From positions 1,798,001 through 1,862,000 of the forward strand of contig NZ_CP035495.1 in NCBI RefSeq assembly GCF_004135345.1: a stretch of DNA of 64,000 bases. The letters run 5' to 3'. The translations under genes were made by a program, and so were the position numbers. Origin of the DNA: Xylanimonas allomyrinae (lineage in GTDB: Bacteria; Actinomycetota; Actinomycetes; Actinomycetales; Cellulomonadaceae). The stretch's first letter is position 1. Each line of letters starts with the position of its first letter. Below, one piece after another: positions 52,985-63,616 of the stretch. The notes under the pieces were generated by a model. The model searched no databases and had not been told where the DNA came from. It saw nothing but the letters and a program-made list of their open reading frames with translations.

Positions 52985-53200
52985 CTACTTGGCGGCCTTC
53001 TTGCCGTAGCGAGCCTCGAAGCGGGCCACACGGCCACCGGTGTCGAGGATCTTCTGCTTGCCCGTGTAGAACGGGTGGCAGGCGCTGCAGACCTCGACGC
53101 TGATCTGGCCGGCGGTCTCGGTGCTGCGCGTGGTGAAGGTGTTGCCGCACGTGCACGTGATCTGCGTGACCACGTACTCGGGGTGGATACCGGACTTCAT
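52985..53200 (-). CDS. rpmE: Ribosomal protein bL31
   Basis: The 71-residue protein [20 protein letters not shown]... has two zinc-type CxxC pairs (CTCGNTF and [13 protein letters not shown]), so this is the zinc-binding (C+) form. ATG 53200 follows AAGGAG. It is divergent from the glycosyltransferase gene. Confidence 0.96.
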   Translation of the reverse strand: MKSGIHPEYVVTQITCTCGNTFTTRSTETAGQISVEVCSACHPFYTGKQKILDTGGRVARFEARYGKKAAK

Positions 53201-53320
53201 GATGCTCCTTGGGATGGTTGCCGCCGGGTCGTCCCGCTGACTGCGGGCCGTGAACCGGCAGGCCGACAGATCATTGTGCCAGACAGCGCCCGCATCCGGG
53301 AAACCCGCCCCCGCGCCCCG

Positions 53321-53333
53321 TACGATCCGCAGC
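53321..53333 (+). promoter_or_regulatory. Leaderless promoter of the glycosyltransferase gene
   Basis: TACGAT (53321-53326) is a TANNNT -10 element placed 7 nt before ATG 53334, and no ribosome-binding site is seen. A leaderless transcript starting at the ATG is expected. Confidence 0.5.
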
Positions 53334-54470
53334 ATGCCGAGGACCCTGATCGTCACCAACGACTTCCCACCCCGCCGTGGCGGCATCGAGTCCTTCGTGC
53401 GCGCTCTCGCCGACCGCCTCGGCGACGTCGTCGTCTACACCGCGTCCATGCCCGGGGACGGCGACGTCGACGCGACGCTCCCCTACCCGGTGGTCCGCGA
53501 CCGTTCCGGGACGCTGCTGCCCACGCCCCGCGTGCGCGACGCCGTCGTGCGCACGCTGCGCGAGCACGGGTGCGACCGCGTGCTGATCGGCTCCTCGGTG
53601 CCGCTCGGGCTGCTCGCCCCGGCGCTGCGGGCGGCCGGGGCCCGGCGAGTCCTCGCCGTCACGCACGGCCACGAGGTGTGGTGGTCGCGCCTGCCCGGCA
53701 CGCGGCAGGCGCTGCGCCGGGTCGGCGACGGCGTCGACGTGCTCACCGACATCTCCGACTGGACGCGCGCACAGATCGGCAAGGCGCTGTCGGACGCCGG
53801 CCGCGCACGTCAGACGCGCATGGCCCCCGGAGTCGACACCGACCGGTTCCGCCCCGGGTGCGGCGGCGTCGACGTGCGCGCGTCGCTGGGGTTCGACGAC
53901 GCGACGCCCGTCGTCGTGTGCGCCGCCCGGCTGGTGCGACGCAAGGGGCAGGACATGCTCATCGACGCGTGGCCGCGCGTGCAGCGGGCGGTGCCCGGGG
54001 CGCGCCTGGTGATCGTCGGCGACGGTCCGTACCGGTCGCGGCTGGAGCAGCGCGCCGGTCGGCGCGGCGTGGCCGACGTCGTCACGTTCGCCGGGTCCGT
54101 GCCGTGGGAGCAGATGCCGGGGTGGATGGACGCGGCCGACGTGTTCGCGATGCCGTCCCGGTCACGGCTGCTGGGCCTCGAGCCCGAGGGGCTCGGGATC
54201 GTGTTCCTGGAGGCGGCCGCGTGCGAGAAGCCCGTCGTCGTCGGGCGCAGCGGCGGCGCGCCCGAGGCGACCGACGACGGCGTCACCGGTCACGTCGTCG
54301 ACCCGCGCGACCCGGACGAGATCGCACGCCGCATCGTCGAGCTCCTGACCGACCGCGCGGCGGCCGCGCGGATGGGTGCGCTCGGGCGCGAGCGCGTCCT
54401 GGCGTCCTGGCAGTGGGACCAGGTGGGCGCCACGGCGCGCCGCCTGCTCGACCTGCCGCCGGCGGCCTGA
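53334..54470 (+). CDS. GT4 glycosyltransferase, PimB-like
   Basis: The 378-residue GT-B enzyme begins with [20 protein letters not shown] and has the conserved [13 protein letters not shown] and [20 protein letters not shown] (E-x7-E) motifs of GT4. The [10 protein letters not shown] opening and the place next to rho/rpmE are typical of PimB-type mannosyltransferases, which add the second mannose to phosphatidylinositol mannosides from GDP-mannose. The exact acceptor cannot be read from the sequence. It is a monocistronic gene ended by the hairpin at 54520. Confidence 0.85.
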   Translation: MPRTLIVTNDFPPRRGGIESFVRALADRLGDVVVYTASMPGDGDVDATLPYPVVRDRSGTLLPTPRVRDAVVRTLREHGCDRVLIGSSVPLGLLAPALRAAGARRVLAVTHGHEVWWSRLPGTRQALRRVGDGVDVLTDISDWTRAQIGKALSDAGRARQTRMAPGVDTDRFRPGCGGVDVRASLGFDDATPVVVCAARLVRRKGQDMLIDAWPRVQRAVPGARLVIVGDGPYRSRLEQRAGRRGVADVVTFAGSVPWEQMPGWMDAADVFAMPSRSRLLGLEPEGLGIVFLEAAACEKPVVVGRSGGAPEATDDGVTGHVVDPRDPDEIARRIVELLTDRAAAARMGALGRERVLASWQWDQVGATARRLLDLPPAA

Positions 54471-54519
54471 CGGTCTGGCGGTTTGTCGATCTGGCGGGAC
54501 GCGTCGCTGCCCCGAAACG

Positions 54520-54559
54520 CCAGAAGCTCGCAGGCCCGGACGGGCTTGCGAGCTTCTGG
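54520..54559. terminator. Bidirectional terminator between glycosyltransferase and rho
   Basis: An 18-bp stem (54520-54537 with 54542-54559, one G-T pair, 4-nt loop) lies between the convergent stops of the two genes. No T-run follows on either side. Confidence 0.7.
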
Positions 54560-54591
54560 ACGGGACGCTCAGCGGCGTGACATCGGGCGGG

Positions 54592-56544
54592 TCAGATTGT
54601 CTCGCCCGCGGTCTCGTCGGTCAGGCTGCCCGGCGTCGTCTTCTGCACGTGGAGCAGGAACTCCACGTTGGTCTTGGTCTTCTTGAGCTGACCCAGCAGC
54701 AGCTCGATCGCCTGCTGCTGGTCGAGAGCGCCGAGCAGGCGCCGCAGCTTGTAGACGATCTGCAGCTCGTCGCGCGACATGAGGATCTCCTCGCGGCGCG
54801 TGCCCGAGGAGTTGACGTCCACGGCCGGGAAGATGCGCTTGTCGGCGAGGTTGCGCGACAGCCGCAGCTCCATGTTTCCGGTGCCCTTGAACTCCTCGAA
54901 GATGATCTCGTCCATCTTCGACCCGGTCTCCACGAGCGCCGAGCCCAGGATCGTGAGCGATCCGCCGTTCTCGATGTTGCGGGCCGCGCCGAAGAACTTC
55001 TTCGGCGGGTAGAGCGCCGCGGCGTCCACACCACCCGACAGGATGCGGCCCGACGCCGGCGCGGCCAGGTTGTACGCACGCGACAGGCGGGTGATCGAGT
55101 CGAGCAGCACGACGACGTCCTGACCGAGCTCCACGAGGCGCTTGGCGCGCTCGATGGCCAGCTCGGCGACGATCGTGTGGTCGGACGCGGGCCGGTCGAA
55201 CGTCGAGGCGATGACCTCGCCCTTGACCGACCGCTCCATGTCCGTGACCTCTTCGGGCCGCTCGTCCACGAGCACCACCATGAGGTGGACCTCGGGGTTG
55301 TTGGCGGTGATCGAGTTGGCGATCTGCTGCATGATGATCGTCTTGCCGGCCTTGGGCGGCGCGACGATGAGGCCGCGCTGGCCCTTGCCGATCGGGGCGA
55401 CGATGTCGATCACGCGCGGCGTGAGCTTGGTGGCCTCGGGGTTCTCCAGGCGCAGGCGCTCCTGCGGGTACAGCGGCGTGAGCTTGGTGAACTCGGGCCG
55501 CAGACGAGACTCCTCGGGCGTCATGCCGTTGACCGAGTCGAGGCGCACCAGCGCGTTGTACTTCGAGCGCGCGCTGTTGCCCTGCGGCTGCTGCTCGCCC
55601 TCGCGGGGCTGGCGGATCGCGCCGATGACGGCGTCGCCGCGGCGCAGACCGGCACGCTTGACCTGGTTGAGCGACACGTACACGTCGTTCGGCCCGGGCA
55701 GGTAGCCGCTGGTGCGGATGAACGCGTAGTTGTCGAGGATGTCGAGCACGCCCGCGACGGGCAGCAGCACGTCGTCCTCGCGGACCTCGACGTCCTCGCC
55801 GCCGACGACGTCGGGGGCGCCGCCGCGCGGGTTGCGCCCGCGCTTGCGGTCACGGCCGCGGTCACGACCACGACGACGCCGCGAGCCGCGGTCGTCGTCC
55901 GGGCCGAAGCCGCGGTCGTTCTGGCGGTCGTTCTGGCGGTCGTTCTGACGGTCGTTCTGGCGGTCGTTCTGGCGGTTCTCGGTGCGCTGCTGTCCCTCGC
56001 CGGACTCGCCCTGCGATCGGTTCTGGCCGCCCTGACCCTGCTGGCCCGAGCCCTGCCGGCGCTGACGCGGTGCGGCGACGGCCTCGGCCAGCTCGGCCAG
56101 GCGTGCTGCCCGGTCGGCGTCGGACGCCGGCTGCTCGCCGCGCGCCGGTCGATCCGCCCGCGGCTGCTCAGTGCGGGGCTGCTCGGTGCGGGGCTGCTCG
56201 GTGCGGGGCTGCTCGGTGCGAGGCTGCTCGGTGCGGGGCTGCTCGGCGGCGGCCGGCCGGTCGCCGCCGGTCGCTCGCGTGGCGCGCCGCGATCGGCGCG
56301 GCTCGGCCGACGTCGCAGCCGCGTCCGCCCGCACGGCCGGTGCCGCGGAGGTAGCCGACGTGGCGGCTGCCGCCGGCGCGCTGCCGCCCGCACGGCTCGC
56401 GCGGATCGCCTCGGCGAGCTCGCCCTTGCGCATCCGGGACGTGCCCTTGACCCCCATCTGGGAGGCCAGCGCCTGGAGCTCGGCAAGCTTCATCGAGCTC
56501 AAGGCCCCGGACGTGTTCGCCCGGGTGTCGGTGGTGTCTGTCAC
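54592..56544 (-). CDS. rho: Transcription termination factor Rho
   Basis: The 650-residue Rho has the N-terminal SAP-like segment (MKLAELQALASQMGVKG), the RNA-binding cold-shock domain (GVLDILDNYAFIRTSGYLPG), the ATPase P-loop PPKAGKTIIMQQIANS, and the Q/R loops (LDSITRLSRAYNLAAP). Between the SAP and RNA domains lies a 190-residue, Arg/Asn/Gln/Asp-rich insertion of the actinobacterial kind with two sets of short repeats, (EQPRT)n and (RQND)n. GTG 56544 is chosen; the frame extends 54 bp further upstream. Confidence 0.96.
   Translation of the reverse strand: MTDTTDTRANTSGALSSMKLAELQALASQMGVKGTSRMRKGELAEAIRASRAGGSAPAAAATSATSAAPAVRADAAATSAEPRRSRRATRATGGDRPAAAEQPRTEQPRTEQPRTEQPRTEQPRTEQPRADRPARGEQPASDADRAARLAELAEAVAAPRQRRQGSGQQGQGGQNRSQGESGEGQQRTENRQNDRQNDRQNDRQNDRQNDRGFGPDDDRGSRRRRGRDRGRDRKRGRNPRGGAPDVVGGEDVEVREDDVLLPVAGVLDILDNYAFIRTSGYLPGPNDVYVSLNQVKRAGLRRGDAVIGAIRQPREGEQQPQGNSARSKYNALVRLDSVNGMTPEESRLRPEFTKLTPLYPQERLRLENPEATKLTPRVIDIVAPIGKGQRGLIVAPPKAGKTIIMQQIANSITANNPEVHLMVVLVDERPEEVTDMERSVKGEVIASTFDRPASDHTIVAELAIERAKRLVELGQDVVVLLDSITRLSRAYNLAAPASGRILSGGVDAAALYPPKKFFGAARNIENGGSLTILGSALVETGSKMDEIIFEEFKGTGNMELRLSRNLADKRIFPAVDVNSSGTRREEILMSRDELQIVYKLRRLLGALDQQQAIELLLGQLKKTKTNVEFLLHVQKTTPGSLTDETAGETI
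55913..55972. repeat. 12-bp tandem repeat in rho (RQND units)
   Basis: Five copies of CGGTCGTTCTGG, one with a final A, run head to tail and encode repeated Arg-Gln-Asn-Asp on the minus strand. The period is a multiple of three, so copy-number change keeps the frame. Confidence 0.85.
56171..56245. repeat. 15-bp tandem repeat in rho (EQPRT units)
   Basis: Five copies of GTGCGGGGCTGCTCG (one with a single change) plus a partial sixth encode Glu-Gln-Pro-Arg-Thr on the minus strand. Near-identity at DNA level suggests recent slippage. In-frame period. Confidence 0.85.
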
Positions 56545-56748
56545 GAAGGACCCTTCCCCCTCGTTCGCGGGGCGTCCGGCGGTGTCGCCAGGACGCATGA
56601 GCCTCGCGTCAGCGGTACATCGACGTCACTGGCGGGGCTCGTCGGCCTTCTTCTCGGCACCGCGTCAGCGTCCACGTGCGGGTACAGGGCAAGAGATGCG
56701 CTGAAACCTGCGCGGTTCGATGGGGGGTGGCTCCGAGTTCGACCGGGA

Positions 56749-56776
56749 AACGCCTTGCGCGAAAACGCCTTGCGCG
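56749..56776. repeat. 13-bp direct repeat in the rho leader
   Basis: AACGCCTTGCGCG occurs at 56749-56761 and 56764-56776, a 15-bp period, in the 250-bp stretch between rho and thrB. A possible rho -10 element on the minus strand (TACGAT, 56804-56809) lies just upstream. The long leader could serve Rho autoregulation; nothing else is seen in 56545-56796. Confidence 0.45.
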
Positions 56777-56796
56777 CTTGGCCGATGCTTGAAGGC

Positions 56797-57753
56797 TTAC
56801 TGAATCGTACCACTCGGTGTCCCGCGGGCACTGACCACTCGACGCGCTCGCGCACCCTCGGCGGCGACGCCCGGCCGCAGCGCCCGCCATCCGGCGACGC
56901 CGTCGACCAGCCCGGCGAGCACGCGGTCGAGCGCCGGCACGTCGTCGTCAGGAGCGAGGACGAGCACGGTGGGGCCCGCTCCCGAGACGGTCGCGGCGAA
57001 ACCCTCTGCACGCAGCGCGTTCAGCAGCTCGGCCGACGACGCCATGACCTCCGAGCGGTACGCCTGGTGCAGCCGGTCCTCGGTCGCCGCGAGCAGCAGC
57101 TCCGGCCGCCGCGCGAGCGCCTCGACCAGCAGCGCGGCCCGGCCTGCATTGAAGGCGGCGTCGGCGTGCGGCACGTCGGCGGGCAGCACGGCCCGCGCAC
57201 GCGACGTCGCCAGGCGCGCGTCGGGCACCAGCACCGTCGCGACGATCGACGGGTCGACCTCCAGACCCACGGCTCGCGGGCCGTCCGCCTCCTGCCACGC
57301 CACGGTCGCGCCGCCGGTGATCGCGGGGGCCGCGTTGTCGGGGTGACCCTCGAACTCGGTCGCGATCGCGAGCACGGCACGCGAGTCGAGCACCCGCGGG
57401 TCGGCGAGCAGCGCCCGCGCCGCGACGACGCCCGCGACGACCGCGGCGGCCGACGACCCGAGCCCGCGACCGTGCGGGATCGCGTTCGAGCACGTCATCC
57501 GCAGCCCCGTCTGCGACGCCCCCACGAGGTCGAGCGTGTGCCGCAGCGCGCGCACCACCAGGTGCTCCTCGTCGGTGGGCACCTGGCCGGCGCCCTCCCC
57601 GTACACGTCGACCACGACGCCGTCGCTCGCCACGAGGCGCACCTCGAGCTCGTCGTAGAGCGCCAGGGCCAGCCCGAGCGCGTCGAACCCGGGGCCCAGG
57701 TTGGCGCTGGTCGCCGGGACCCGGACGACCACGTGGTCGGCTCCGAACTGCAC
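56797..57753 (-). CDS. thrB: Homoserine kinase
   Basis: The 318-residue GHMP kinase makes O-phosphohomoserine for threonine. VPATSANLGPGFDALGLALA at the N-terminus and the ATP loop IPHGRGLGSSAAAVVAGVVA are classic. Ends the hom-thrC-thrB operon, 27 bp after thrC. Confidence 0.96.
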   Translation of the reverse strand: MQFGADHVVVRVPATSANLGPGFDALGLALALYDELEVRLVASDGVVVDVYGEGAGQVPTDEEHLVVRALRHTLDLVGASQTGLRMTCSNAIPHGRGLGSSAAAVVAGVVAARALLADPRVLDSRAVLAIATEFEGHPDNAAPAITGGATVAWQEADGPRAVGLEVDPSIVATVLVPDARLATSRARAVLPADVPHADAAFNAGRAALLVEALARRPELLLAATEDRLHQAYRSEVMASSAELLNALRAEGFAATVSGAGPTVLVLAPDDDVPALDRVLAGLVDGVAGWRALRPGVAAEGARARRVVSARGTPSGTIQ

Positions 57754-57780
57754 GGGCGGGCTCCTCTCAGTCCGGTCGGG

Positions 57781-58851
57781 TCACTCGAGCCCGAGCGCGT
57801 CGGCGATCGAGACGACGTCGGCGGTGACCCGCACCGGCTCGACCTCGTCGCCGTCGAGGGTGCGCAGCGCCCAGCCCGGGTCCTTGAGGCCGTGCCCGGT
57901 GACCGTGATCACGATGCGGGCACCGGCCGGGACGAGACCCGCCTCGGCCCGGGCGAGCACTCCCGCGACACCCGCCGCGGACGCAGGCTCGACGAACACG
58001 CCGACCTCGCTCGACAGCAGGCGGTGTGCGGCGAGGATCTGCGCGTCCGTGACGGCCTCGATGACGCCGCCCGACTCGTCGCGCGCCGCCACGGCCTGGT
58101 CCCACGAGGCGGGGTTGCCGATGCGGATCGCGGTCGCGATGGTCTCGGGCTGGTCGATCGGGTGGCCCTTGACGATGGGCGCCGCGCCCGCGGCCTGGAA
58201 GCCCCACATGACCGGCGCCTTCGACGCCGGACCGTCGGCCGCGTACTCGACGAAGCCCTTGCGGTAGGCGGTGATGTTGCCGGCGTTGCCCACCGGCAGC
58301 GCGTGGATGTCGGGGGCGTCGCCGAGCGCGTCGACGATCTCGAACGCGGCGGTCTTCTGGCCCTCGATGCGGTCGGGGTTGACCGAGTTGACGAGCTCGA
58401 CCGGGTAGGCCTCGGCGAGCTTGCGCGCCGCGACCAGGCAGTCGTCGAAGTTCCCGTCGACCTGGAGCAGCACCGCGCCGTGCGCGATGGCCTGCGACAG
58501 CTTGCCCATCGCGATCTTGCCGTCCGGCACCAGCACCGCGCAGGTCATCCCCGCGCGCGTGGCGTAGGCGGCGGCCGACGCCGACGTGTTGCCCGTCGAG
58601 GCGCACACCACGGCCTTCGCGCCGCGGCCCGCGGCGGCCGAGATCGCCGTCGTCATGCCGCGGTCCTTGAACGAGCCGGTCGGGTTCATGCCCTCGACCT
58701 TGACCCAGACCTCGGCGCCCGTGCGGGCCGAGAGCGCCGGCGCCGGAACGAGCGGCGTGCCGCCCTCCCCCAGCGTCACGATCGTCTGCTGCACGTGCGC
58801 AGGCAGACGGTCGGCGTACTCGGCGATGACGCCGTTCCATTGCTTGGCCAC
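57781..58851 (-). CDS. thrC: Threonine synthase
   Basis: The 356-residue PLP enzyme has the cofactor lysine in [20 protein letters not shown] and the phosphate loop [15 protein letters not shown]. It converts O-phosphohomoserine to threonine. GTG 58851 lies 8 bp after the hom stop. Confidence 0.96.
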   Translation of the reverse strand: MAKQWNGVIAEYADRLPAHVQQTIVTLGEGGTPLVPAPALSARTGAEVWVKVEGMNPTGSFKDRGMTTAISAAAGRGAKAVVCASTGNTSASAAAYATRAGMTCAVLVPDGKIAMGKLSQAIAHGAVLLQVDGNFDDCLVAARKLAEAYPVELVNSVNPDRIEGQKTAAFEIVDALGDAPDIHALPVGNAGNITAYRKGFVEYAADGPASKAPVMWGFQAAGAAPIVKGHPIDQPETIATAIRIGNPASWDQAVAARDESGGVIEAVTDAQILAAHRLLSSEVGVFVEPASAAGVAGVLARAEAGLVPAGARIVITVTGHGLKDPGWALRTLDGDEVEPVRVTADVVSIADALGLE

Positions 58852-58859
58852 TGGGCTCC

Positions 58860-60185
58860 TCAGCTTCCCTCGACTCGCAGGACGGAGATGATCTCGCGCA
58901 CGGCCTCCAGCCCCGCGACGGCGTCGACCGTCGCGGCCAGGGACGCCTCGCGTGCGGCGTGCGTGGTGATGATCAGGTGCGCCGTCTCGGCCTTCTCGTC
59001 CGACGGCGCCTGCCGCACCGTGTCGATCGAGACCCCGTGGTCGGCGAGCACGCCCGCGACCTGGGCGAGCACGCCCGGCCGGTCCGCGACGGCGAGGCGC
59101 ACCTGGTAGCGGGTGACCGCCGCCTGCGACGGCAGCACCGGGAACGCCTGATCCTTCGACTCGCGCAGGCCCTTGCCACCCGTCAGGCGCCGCCGCGCGA
59201 CCGACACGACGTCGCCGAGCACGGCCGACGCCGTCGGGCGTCCGCCCGCACCCTGGCCGTAGAACATGAGCGGGCCGGCGCCGTCGGCCTCGACGAACAC
59301 GGCGTTGAACGCGCCGCGCACCGCCGCCAGCGGGTGGCTGTCGGGCACGAGCGCCGGGTGGACACGCACGGAGATCTCCCCGTCGTCGACCGGGCCGATG
59401 ACCTCGGCGACCGCGAGCAGCTTGATGACGTGACCGGTGCGGCGCGCCCAGGCGACGTCGGCGGCGCTCACGCCGCGGATGCCCTCGCGCGCGACGTCCT
59501 TGAGCGCGACGCGGGTGTGGAACGCGAGGCTGGCGAGGATCGCGGCCTTGGCCGCGGCGTCGAACCCGTCGACGTCGGCGGTCGGGTCGGCCTCGGCATA
59601 CCCGAGCGCCTGCGCCTCCTTGACCGCCTGGTCCAGGTCGAGGCCCTCGGTCGCCATCTTGTCGAGCACGTAGTTGGTGGTGCCGTTGACGATGCCGAGG
59701 ACGCGGCGCACGTGGTCGCCGGCGAGCGACTCGCGGATGGGACGCACGATCGGGATCGCCCCGGCGACCGCGGCCTCGTAGAGCAGGTCGACGCCCGCGG
59801 CGTCGGCGGCCTCGAACAGCTCGGGGCCGCGCTCGGCCAGCAGCGCCTTGTTCGCGGTGACGACGGCGGCCCCGGCGCCGAGCGCCCGGACGATGAGCGT
59901 GCGCGCCGGCTCGATGCCGCCCATGACCTCGACGACGACGTCGGCGCCGTCGACCAGCGCCTCGGCGTCCGTCGTCAGCAGGTCGTGCGGGATCACGAAC
60001 CCGTCGTCCGTGACGCGCTCGGTGTCGAGCGAGCGCACGGCGATGCCGGTCAGCTCGACGCGCGTACCGACGCGGGCCTCGAGGTCGATCGGGTTGGCGA
60101 GGATGCCGCGGGCGACCTCGGTGCCCACCACACCACAGCCCAGCAGCGCGACACGCAGCGGGGCAGGGCTCGACGTCTCGGGCAC
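58860..60185 (-). CDS. hom: Homoserine dehydrogenase
   Basis: The 441-residue protein has the NAD(P) loop [17 protein letters not shown], the catalytic [20 protein letters not shown] and [10 protein letters not shown] blocks, and a C-terminal ACT domain ([20 protein letters not shown]) for threonine feedback. GTG 60185 follows GGAGG. A possible -10 (TATCCT on the minus strand, 60221-60226) lies upstream. Confidence 0.96.
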   Translation of the reverse strand: MPETSSPAPLRVALLGCGVVGTEVARGILANPIDLEARVGTRVELTGIAVRSLDTERVTDDGFVIPHDLLTTDAEALVDGADVVVEVMGGIEPARTLIVRALGAGAAVVTANKALLAERGPELFEAADAAGVDLLYEAAVAGAIPIVRPIRESLAGDHVRRVLGIVNGTTNYVLDKMATEGLDLDQAVKEAQALGYAEADPTADVDGFDAAAKAAILASLAFHTRVALKDVAREGIRGVSAADVAWARRTGHVIKLLAVAEVIGPVDDGEISVRVHPALVPDSHPLAAVRGAFNAVFVEADGAGPLMFYGQGAGGRPTASAVLGDVVSVARRRLTGGKGLRESKDQAFPVLPSQAAVTRYQVRLAVADRPGVLAQVAGVLADHGVSIDTVRQAPSDEKAETAHLIITTHAAREASLAATVDAVAGLEAVREIISVLRVEGS

Positions 60186-60275
60186 GGGGCACCTCCGGTC
60201 AGCAGGGGGATGTCGGCCCCAGGATAGGGCGTCGGCGCGGTCGGGACGCCCGACGTCCGCCACACGAGCGCCGCC

Positions 60276-60299
60276 GGTGTCGCCCCGTGTCGCGACACC
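60276..60299. terminator. Weak hairpin between lysA and hom
   Basis: GGTGTCG (60276-60282) pairs with CGACACC (60293-60299) across a 10-nt loop, 12 bp after the lysA stop. There is no T-run; the 125-bp gap may hold both a lysA terminator and a hom promoter. Confidence 0.35.
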
Positions 60300-60310
60300 G
60301 CGGGCCCCGA

Positions 60311-61684
60311 TCAGCCGACGTCGAGCGCGAGCAGGTCCTCGACCGTCTCGCGGCGCACCAGGACGCGCGAGCCGCCGTCGGCCACCCCGACGACGGGCGG
60401 GCGCGTGAGCAGGTTGTAGTTCGAGGCCATCGAGCGGCCGTAGGCACCGGTCGCGGGCACCGCGAGCAGGTCGCCTGCCCGCACGTCCTCCGGCAGGTCG
60501 ACGTCGTGCACCACGATGTCCCCCGACTCGCAGTGCTTGCCGACGACGCGGGCACGCACGCGGGCGGCGTCGCTGTCGCGGCCCACGATCTCGGCGTGGT
60601 AGCGGGCGTCGTACAGCGCCGGGCGGATGTTGTCGCTCATCCCGCCGTCGACCGAGACGTACAGACGCGTCCGTGTCGTGCCGTCCTGGTCGGTGACCAG
60701 GACGGGCTTGACGGTGCCGACCGTGTAGAGCGTGATGCCCGCGGGGCCGACGATCGCGCGCCCCGGCTCGATCGAGATGCGCGGCAACGCCGTGCCCTCC
60801 TGCGCGCACACCGCGGCCACGGCCTGCGCGACCGACGCCGCGACGCCACGCGGGTCGAGCGTCTCCTCCCCGGGCAGGTAGGCGATCCCGTAGCCGCCGC
60901 CCAGGTCGACCTCGTCGACCAGCACGCCCGTGCGTGCCGCCAGGTGGGCGCGCAGGCGCAGCACCGACCGGGCCGCCTCGACGAACCCGGCGGCGTCGAG
61001 GATCTGGGAGCCGATGTGGCTGTGGATCCCGAGGAGGCGCAGGCTCGGACGCGCGAGGACCCGCAGCAGCGCCTCGACCGCGGGCGCGTCGCCGCCGCCC
61101 GGCCCCGCGTTGACCGACAGGCCGAACTTCTGGTCCTCGTGCGCCGTCGAGATGTACTCGTGCCCGCCCGCGTGCACGCCCGTCGTCACGCGCACCATGA
61201 CGGGCGCGACGACGCCGCGCGCGGCCGCGAGGTCCGCGACCCGGTCGATCTCGACGAGCGAGTCGACGATGATGCGCCCGACGCCCGCGTCGAGCGCGGC
61301 GGCGATCTCGGCGTCGGACTTGTTGTTGCCGTGCAGGCCCAGCTCGGCGCCGGGCAGGCCCGCGCGCAACGCCACCGCGAGCTCGCCGCCCGAGGCCGTG
61401 TCGACCCGCAGGCCCTCCTCGCGCGCCCACCGCGCGACGGCGACCGTCAGCAGCGCCTTGCCGGCGTAGTACACGTCGACACCCGTGCCCACCTGCGCGA
61501 ACGCGTCCTCGAACGCCGACCGGTAGGCCCGCGCGCGCTCACGGAAGTCACGCTCGTCGAGCAGGTAGGCGGGCGTGCCGTGCTCGGCCGCGAGCGCCGT
61601 CACGCTCACCCCGCCCAGCACCAGCACGCCGTCGTCCCCGCGCCCGGCCGACGACGGCCAGGGCGCGCCGAGCGGCGCGGTCAC
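60311..61684 (-). CDS. lysA: Diaminopimelate decarboxylase
   Basis: The 457-residue PLP enzyme forms lysine from meso-diaminopimelate. The cofactor lysine is in [19 protein letters not shown], and HSHIGSQ, GGGYGI and the KHCESGD substrate motif are present. GTG 61684 overlaps the argS stop (GTGA). Confidence 0.96.
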   Translation of the reverse strand: MTAPLGAPWPSSAGRGDDGVLVLGGVSVTALAAEHGTPAYLLDERDFRERARAYRSAFEDAFAQVGTGVDVYYAGKALLTVAVARWAREEGLRVDTASGGELAVALRAGLPGAELGLHGNNKSDAEIAAALDAGVGRIIVDSLVEIDRVADLAAARGVVAPVMVRVTTGVHAGGHEYISTAHEDQKFGLSVNAGPGGGDAPAVEALLRVLARPSLRLLGIHSHIGSQILDAAGFVEAARSVLRLRAHLAARTGVLVDEVDLGGGYGIAYLPGEETLDPRGVAASVAQAVAAVCAQEGTALPRISIEPGRAIVGPAGITLYTVGTVKPVLVTDQDGTTRTRLYVSVDGGMSDNIRPALYDARYHAEIVGRDSDAARVRARVVGKHCESGDIVVHDVDLPEDVRAGDLLAVPATGAYGRSMASNYNLLTRPPVVGVADGGSRVLVRRETVEDLLALDVG

Positions 61685-63378
61685 ATCCGCTCCGGGGCGG
61701 ACACGCCGAGCAGGCCCAGGCCGTTGGCCAGCACCTGGCGGACGGCGTCGTTGAGCCACAGGCGGGTGCGGTGCGTGTCGGTGACGGGCTCGTCGGGGTA
61801 GGGCAGCACGCGCCGCTGGCCCTCGGCGTCCTTGGCCTGGTACCAGGAGTGGAAGTCACCCGCGAGCGCCTCGAGGTAGCGCGCGACGCGGTGCGGCTCG
61901 CGCAGCGCGGCCGCCTCGCCGACGACGCGCGGGAACTCGGCCAGGCGCCCCAGCAGCACGGCCTCGGCCGGGTGGTCGAGCAGCGACGGGTCGAAGCCGT
62001 CGGCGCGCGCCACGCCGCGGTCGGCGGCGTTGCGGTCCACGGCGGCCGTGCGCGAGTGCGCGTACTGCACGTAGTAGACCGGGTTCTCGTTCTTCTGGCT
62101 GGTCAGCAGGTCGAGGTCGAGGTCGATCGTCGAGTCGGCGGCGAAGCGCGCGAGCGAGTAGCGCGCGGCGTCCACGCCGACGGCGTCGACCAGGTCGTCG
62201 ATCGTGATGACGGTGCCCGCCCGCTTGGACATGCGCACCGGGGCGCCGTCCCTGACGAGGTTGACGAGCTGGCCGATGAGGATCTGCAGGTTCTTGTGCG
62301 GCTCGTCTCCGAAGGCCGCGCACACGGCCATCATGCGGCCGATGTACCCGTGGTGGTCGGCGCCGAGCATGATGATGACCTCGTCGGCACCGCGCTCACG
62401 CTTGTCGAGGTAGTAGGCGATGTCGCCCGCGATGTAGGCGGCCTCGCCGTCGGACTTGATGACGACGCGGTCCTTGTCGTCGCCGAAGTCGGTGGTGCGC
62501 AGCCAGGTGGCGCCGTCGGCCTCGAAGATGTGGCCCGCCTGGCGCAGGCGCTCGACGGCGCGGTCCACGGCCCCGGACTCGTGCAGCGAGTCCTCGTGGA
62601 AGTAGACGTCGAAGTCGACGCCGAAGTCGTGCAGCGACTTCTTGATCTCGCCGAACATCATCTCCACGCCGCGGGCGCGGAACGCCTCCTGCGCCTGGTC
62701 GTCGGGCAGCGTCGCCGGAACCGGCTCACCCGCGGCGACGGCCTGCGCGGTGACGGCGTCGGCGACCTCCTGGATGTAGGCGCCGCCGTAGCCGTCCTCG
62801 GGCGCCTGCTCACCGCGGGCGGCCGCGAGCAGGGAGCGCGCGAACCTGTCGATCTGCGTGCCGTGGTCGTTGAAGTAGTACTCGCGCGTCACCTGCGCGC
62901 CGCTCGCCTCGAGCACACGGGCGAGCGAGTCGCCGACGGCGACCCACCGCACGCCGCCGATGTGGATCGGTCCCGTGGGGTTGGCCGAGACGAACTCGAG
63001 GTTGATGTGCTTGCCGGCCTCGGTCGTGTTGCGGCCGTACGCCTCGCCCGCCTCGACGATCGAGCGGGCCAGCTCGCCCGCGGCGGCGGCGTCGAGCGTG
63101 ATGTTGAGGAACCCGGGGCCGGCGATGTCGACCCGCTTGATGCCGGCGACCGTCCGCAGGCGGGCGGCGACATCCTCGGCCAGCGCGCGGGGCGTGGTGC
63201 CCGCCTTCTTGGCGAGCTGGAGGGCCACGTTGGTGGCCCAGTCCCCGTGCTCTCGCTGCCGCGGTCGCTCCACGTGCACCCGGGCCGGGACGGCCGCCGG
63301 GTCGAGGGCGAGGGTGCCGTCGGCCACGGCCGAGGCGAGGGCAGCGCTGAGGGCTCCAGAGAGCTCGTCGGGGGTCAC
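61681..63378 (-). CDS. argS: Arginyl-tRNA synthetase
   Basis: The 565-residue class I synthetase has the HIGH-type motif ([13 protein letters not shown]), the KMSK-type loop ([11 protein letters not shown]) and the C-terminal DALR anticodon domain. GTG 63378 is transcribed from a leaderless promoter. A tRNA-Arg gene lies divergently 165 bp away. Confidence 0.97.
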   Translation of the reverse strand: MTPDELSGALSAALASAVADGTLALDPAAVPARVHVERPRQREHGDWATNVALQLAKKAGTTPRALAEDVAARLRTVAGIKRVDIAGPGFLNITLDAAAAGELARSIVEAGEAYGRNTTEAGKHINLEFVSANPTGPIHIGGVRWVAVGDSLARVLEASGAQVTREYYFNDHGTQIDRFARSLLAAARGEQAPEDGYGGAYIQEVADAVTAQAVAAGEPVPATLPDDQAQEAFRARGVEMMFGEIKKSLHDFGVDFDVYFHEDSLHESGAVDRAVERLRQAGHIFEADGATWLRTTDFGDDKDRVVIKSDGEAAYIAGDIAYYLDKRERGADEVIIMLGADHHGYIGRMMAVCAAFGDEPHKNLQILIGQLVNLVRDGAPVRMSKRAGTVITIDDLVDAVGVDAARYSLARFAADSTIDLDLDLLTSQKNENPVYYVQYAHSRTAAVDRNAADRGVARADGFDPSLLDHPAEAVLLGRLAEFPRVVGEAAALREPHRVARYLEALAGDFHSWYQAKDAEGQRRVLPYPDEPVTDTHRTRLWLNDAVRQVLANGLGLLGVSAPERM

Positions 63379-63384
63379 CCGGCG

Positions 63385-63390
63385 ATTCTA
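63385..63390 (-). promoter_or_regulatory. Leaderless promoter of argS
   Basis: On the minus strand TAGAAT lies 6 nt before GTG 63378, giving a start site at or next to the start codon. No ribosome-binding site is present. Confidence 0.55.
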
Positions 63391-63501
63391 CGTGGGGGGC
63401 GTAGCGGATTTCGGCGGCGCGCACCGGCGTCGGACGCGTGCACCCGGTGCGGTGCGCGAGCGGTGCCCGGGCCCGATGCCCGAGGAGGGCGGAGAGGCTG
63501 G

Positions 63502-63507
63502 TAGTCT
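63502..63507 (+). promoter_or_regulatory. Probable -10 element of the tRNA-Arg gene
   Basis: TAGTCT lies 37 nt before the tRNA 5' end, allowing a leader of about 30 nt. No good -35 hexamer is seen. The rest of 63391-63543 shows nothing else. Confidence 0.4.
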
Positions 63508-63543
63508 CGGTTCGGCCACGCGGCAGGACGCTGCGTCGGTTCC

Positions 63544-63616
63544 GCGCCTGTAGCTCAGTGGATAGAGCGTCTGCCTCCGGAGCAGAAGGTCGGGGGTTCG
63601 AGTCCCTTCAGGCGCA
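63544..63616 (+). tRNA. tRNA-Arg (anticodon CCG)
   Basis: A 73-nt cloverleaf: acceptor GCGCCTG pairs with CAGGCGC, the D loop contains AGCTCAGTGGATAGAGC, the anticodon loop CTCCGGA sits on the stem TCTGC/GCAGA, and the T-arm has GGTTCGAGTCC. CCA is not encoded. It reads CGG, a frequent codon in this genome. Such tRNAs are common integration targets, but no integrase is adjacent here. Confidence 0.95.

Noticed and set aside
55913-56245. CRISPR-like array
   Set aside because: The repeats are head to tail without spacers and encode short peptide repeats of Rho.
54376-59109. A 1577-codon open frame on the plus strand opposite rho, thrB and thrC
   Set aside because: It is antisense to three clear genes, rich in Arg/Val/His/Asp repeats, and arises from GC-rich codon bias; it has no domain.
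63544-63616. tRNA-Arg as attachment site of the conjugative element
   Set aside because: The integrase and excisionase are 31 kb away at the other side of intact chromosomal operons, and no integrase lies next to this tRNA.
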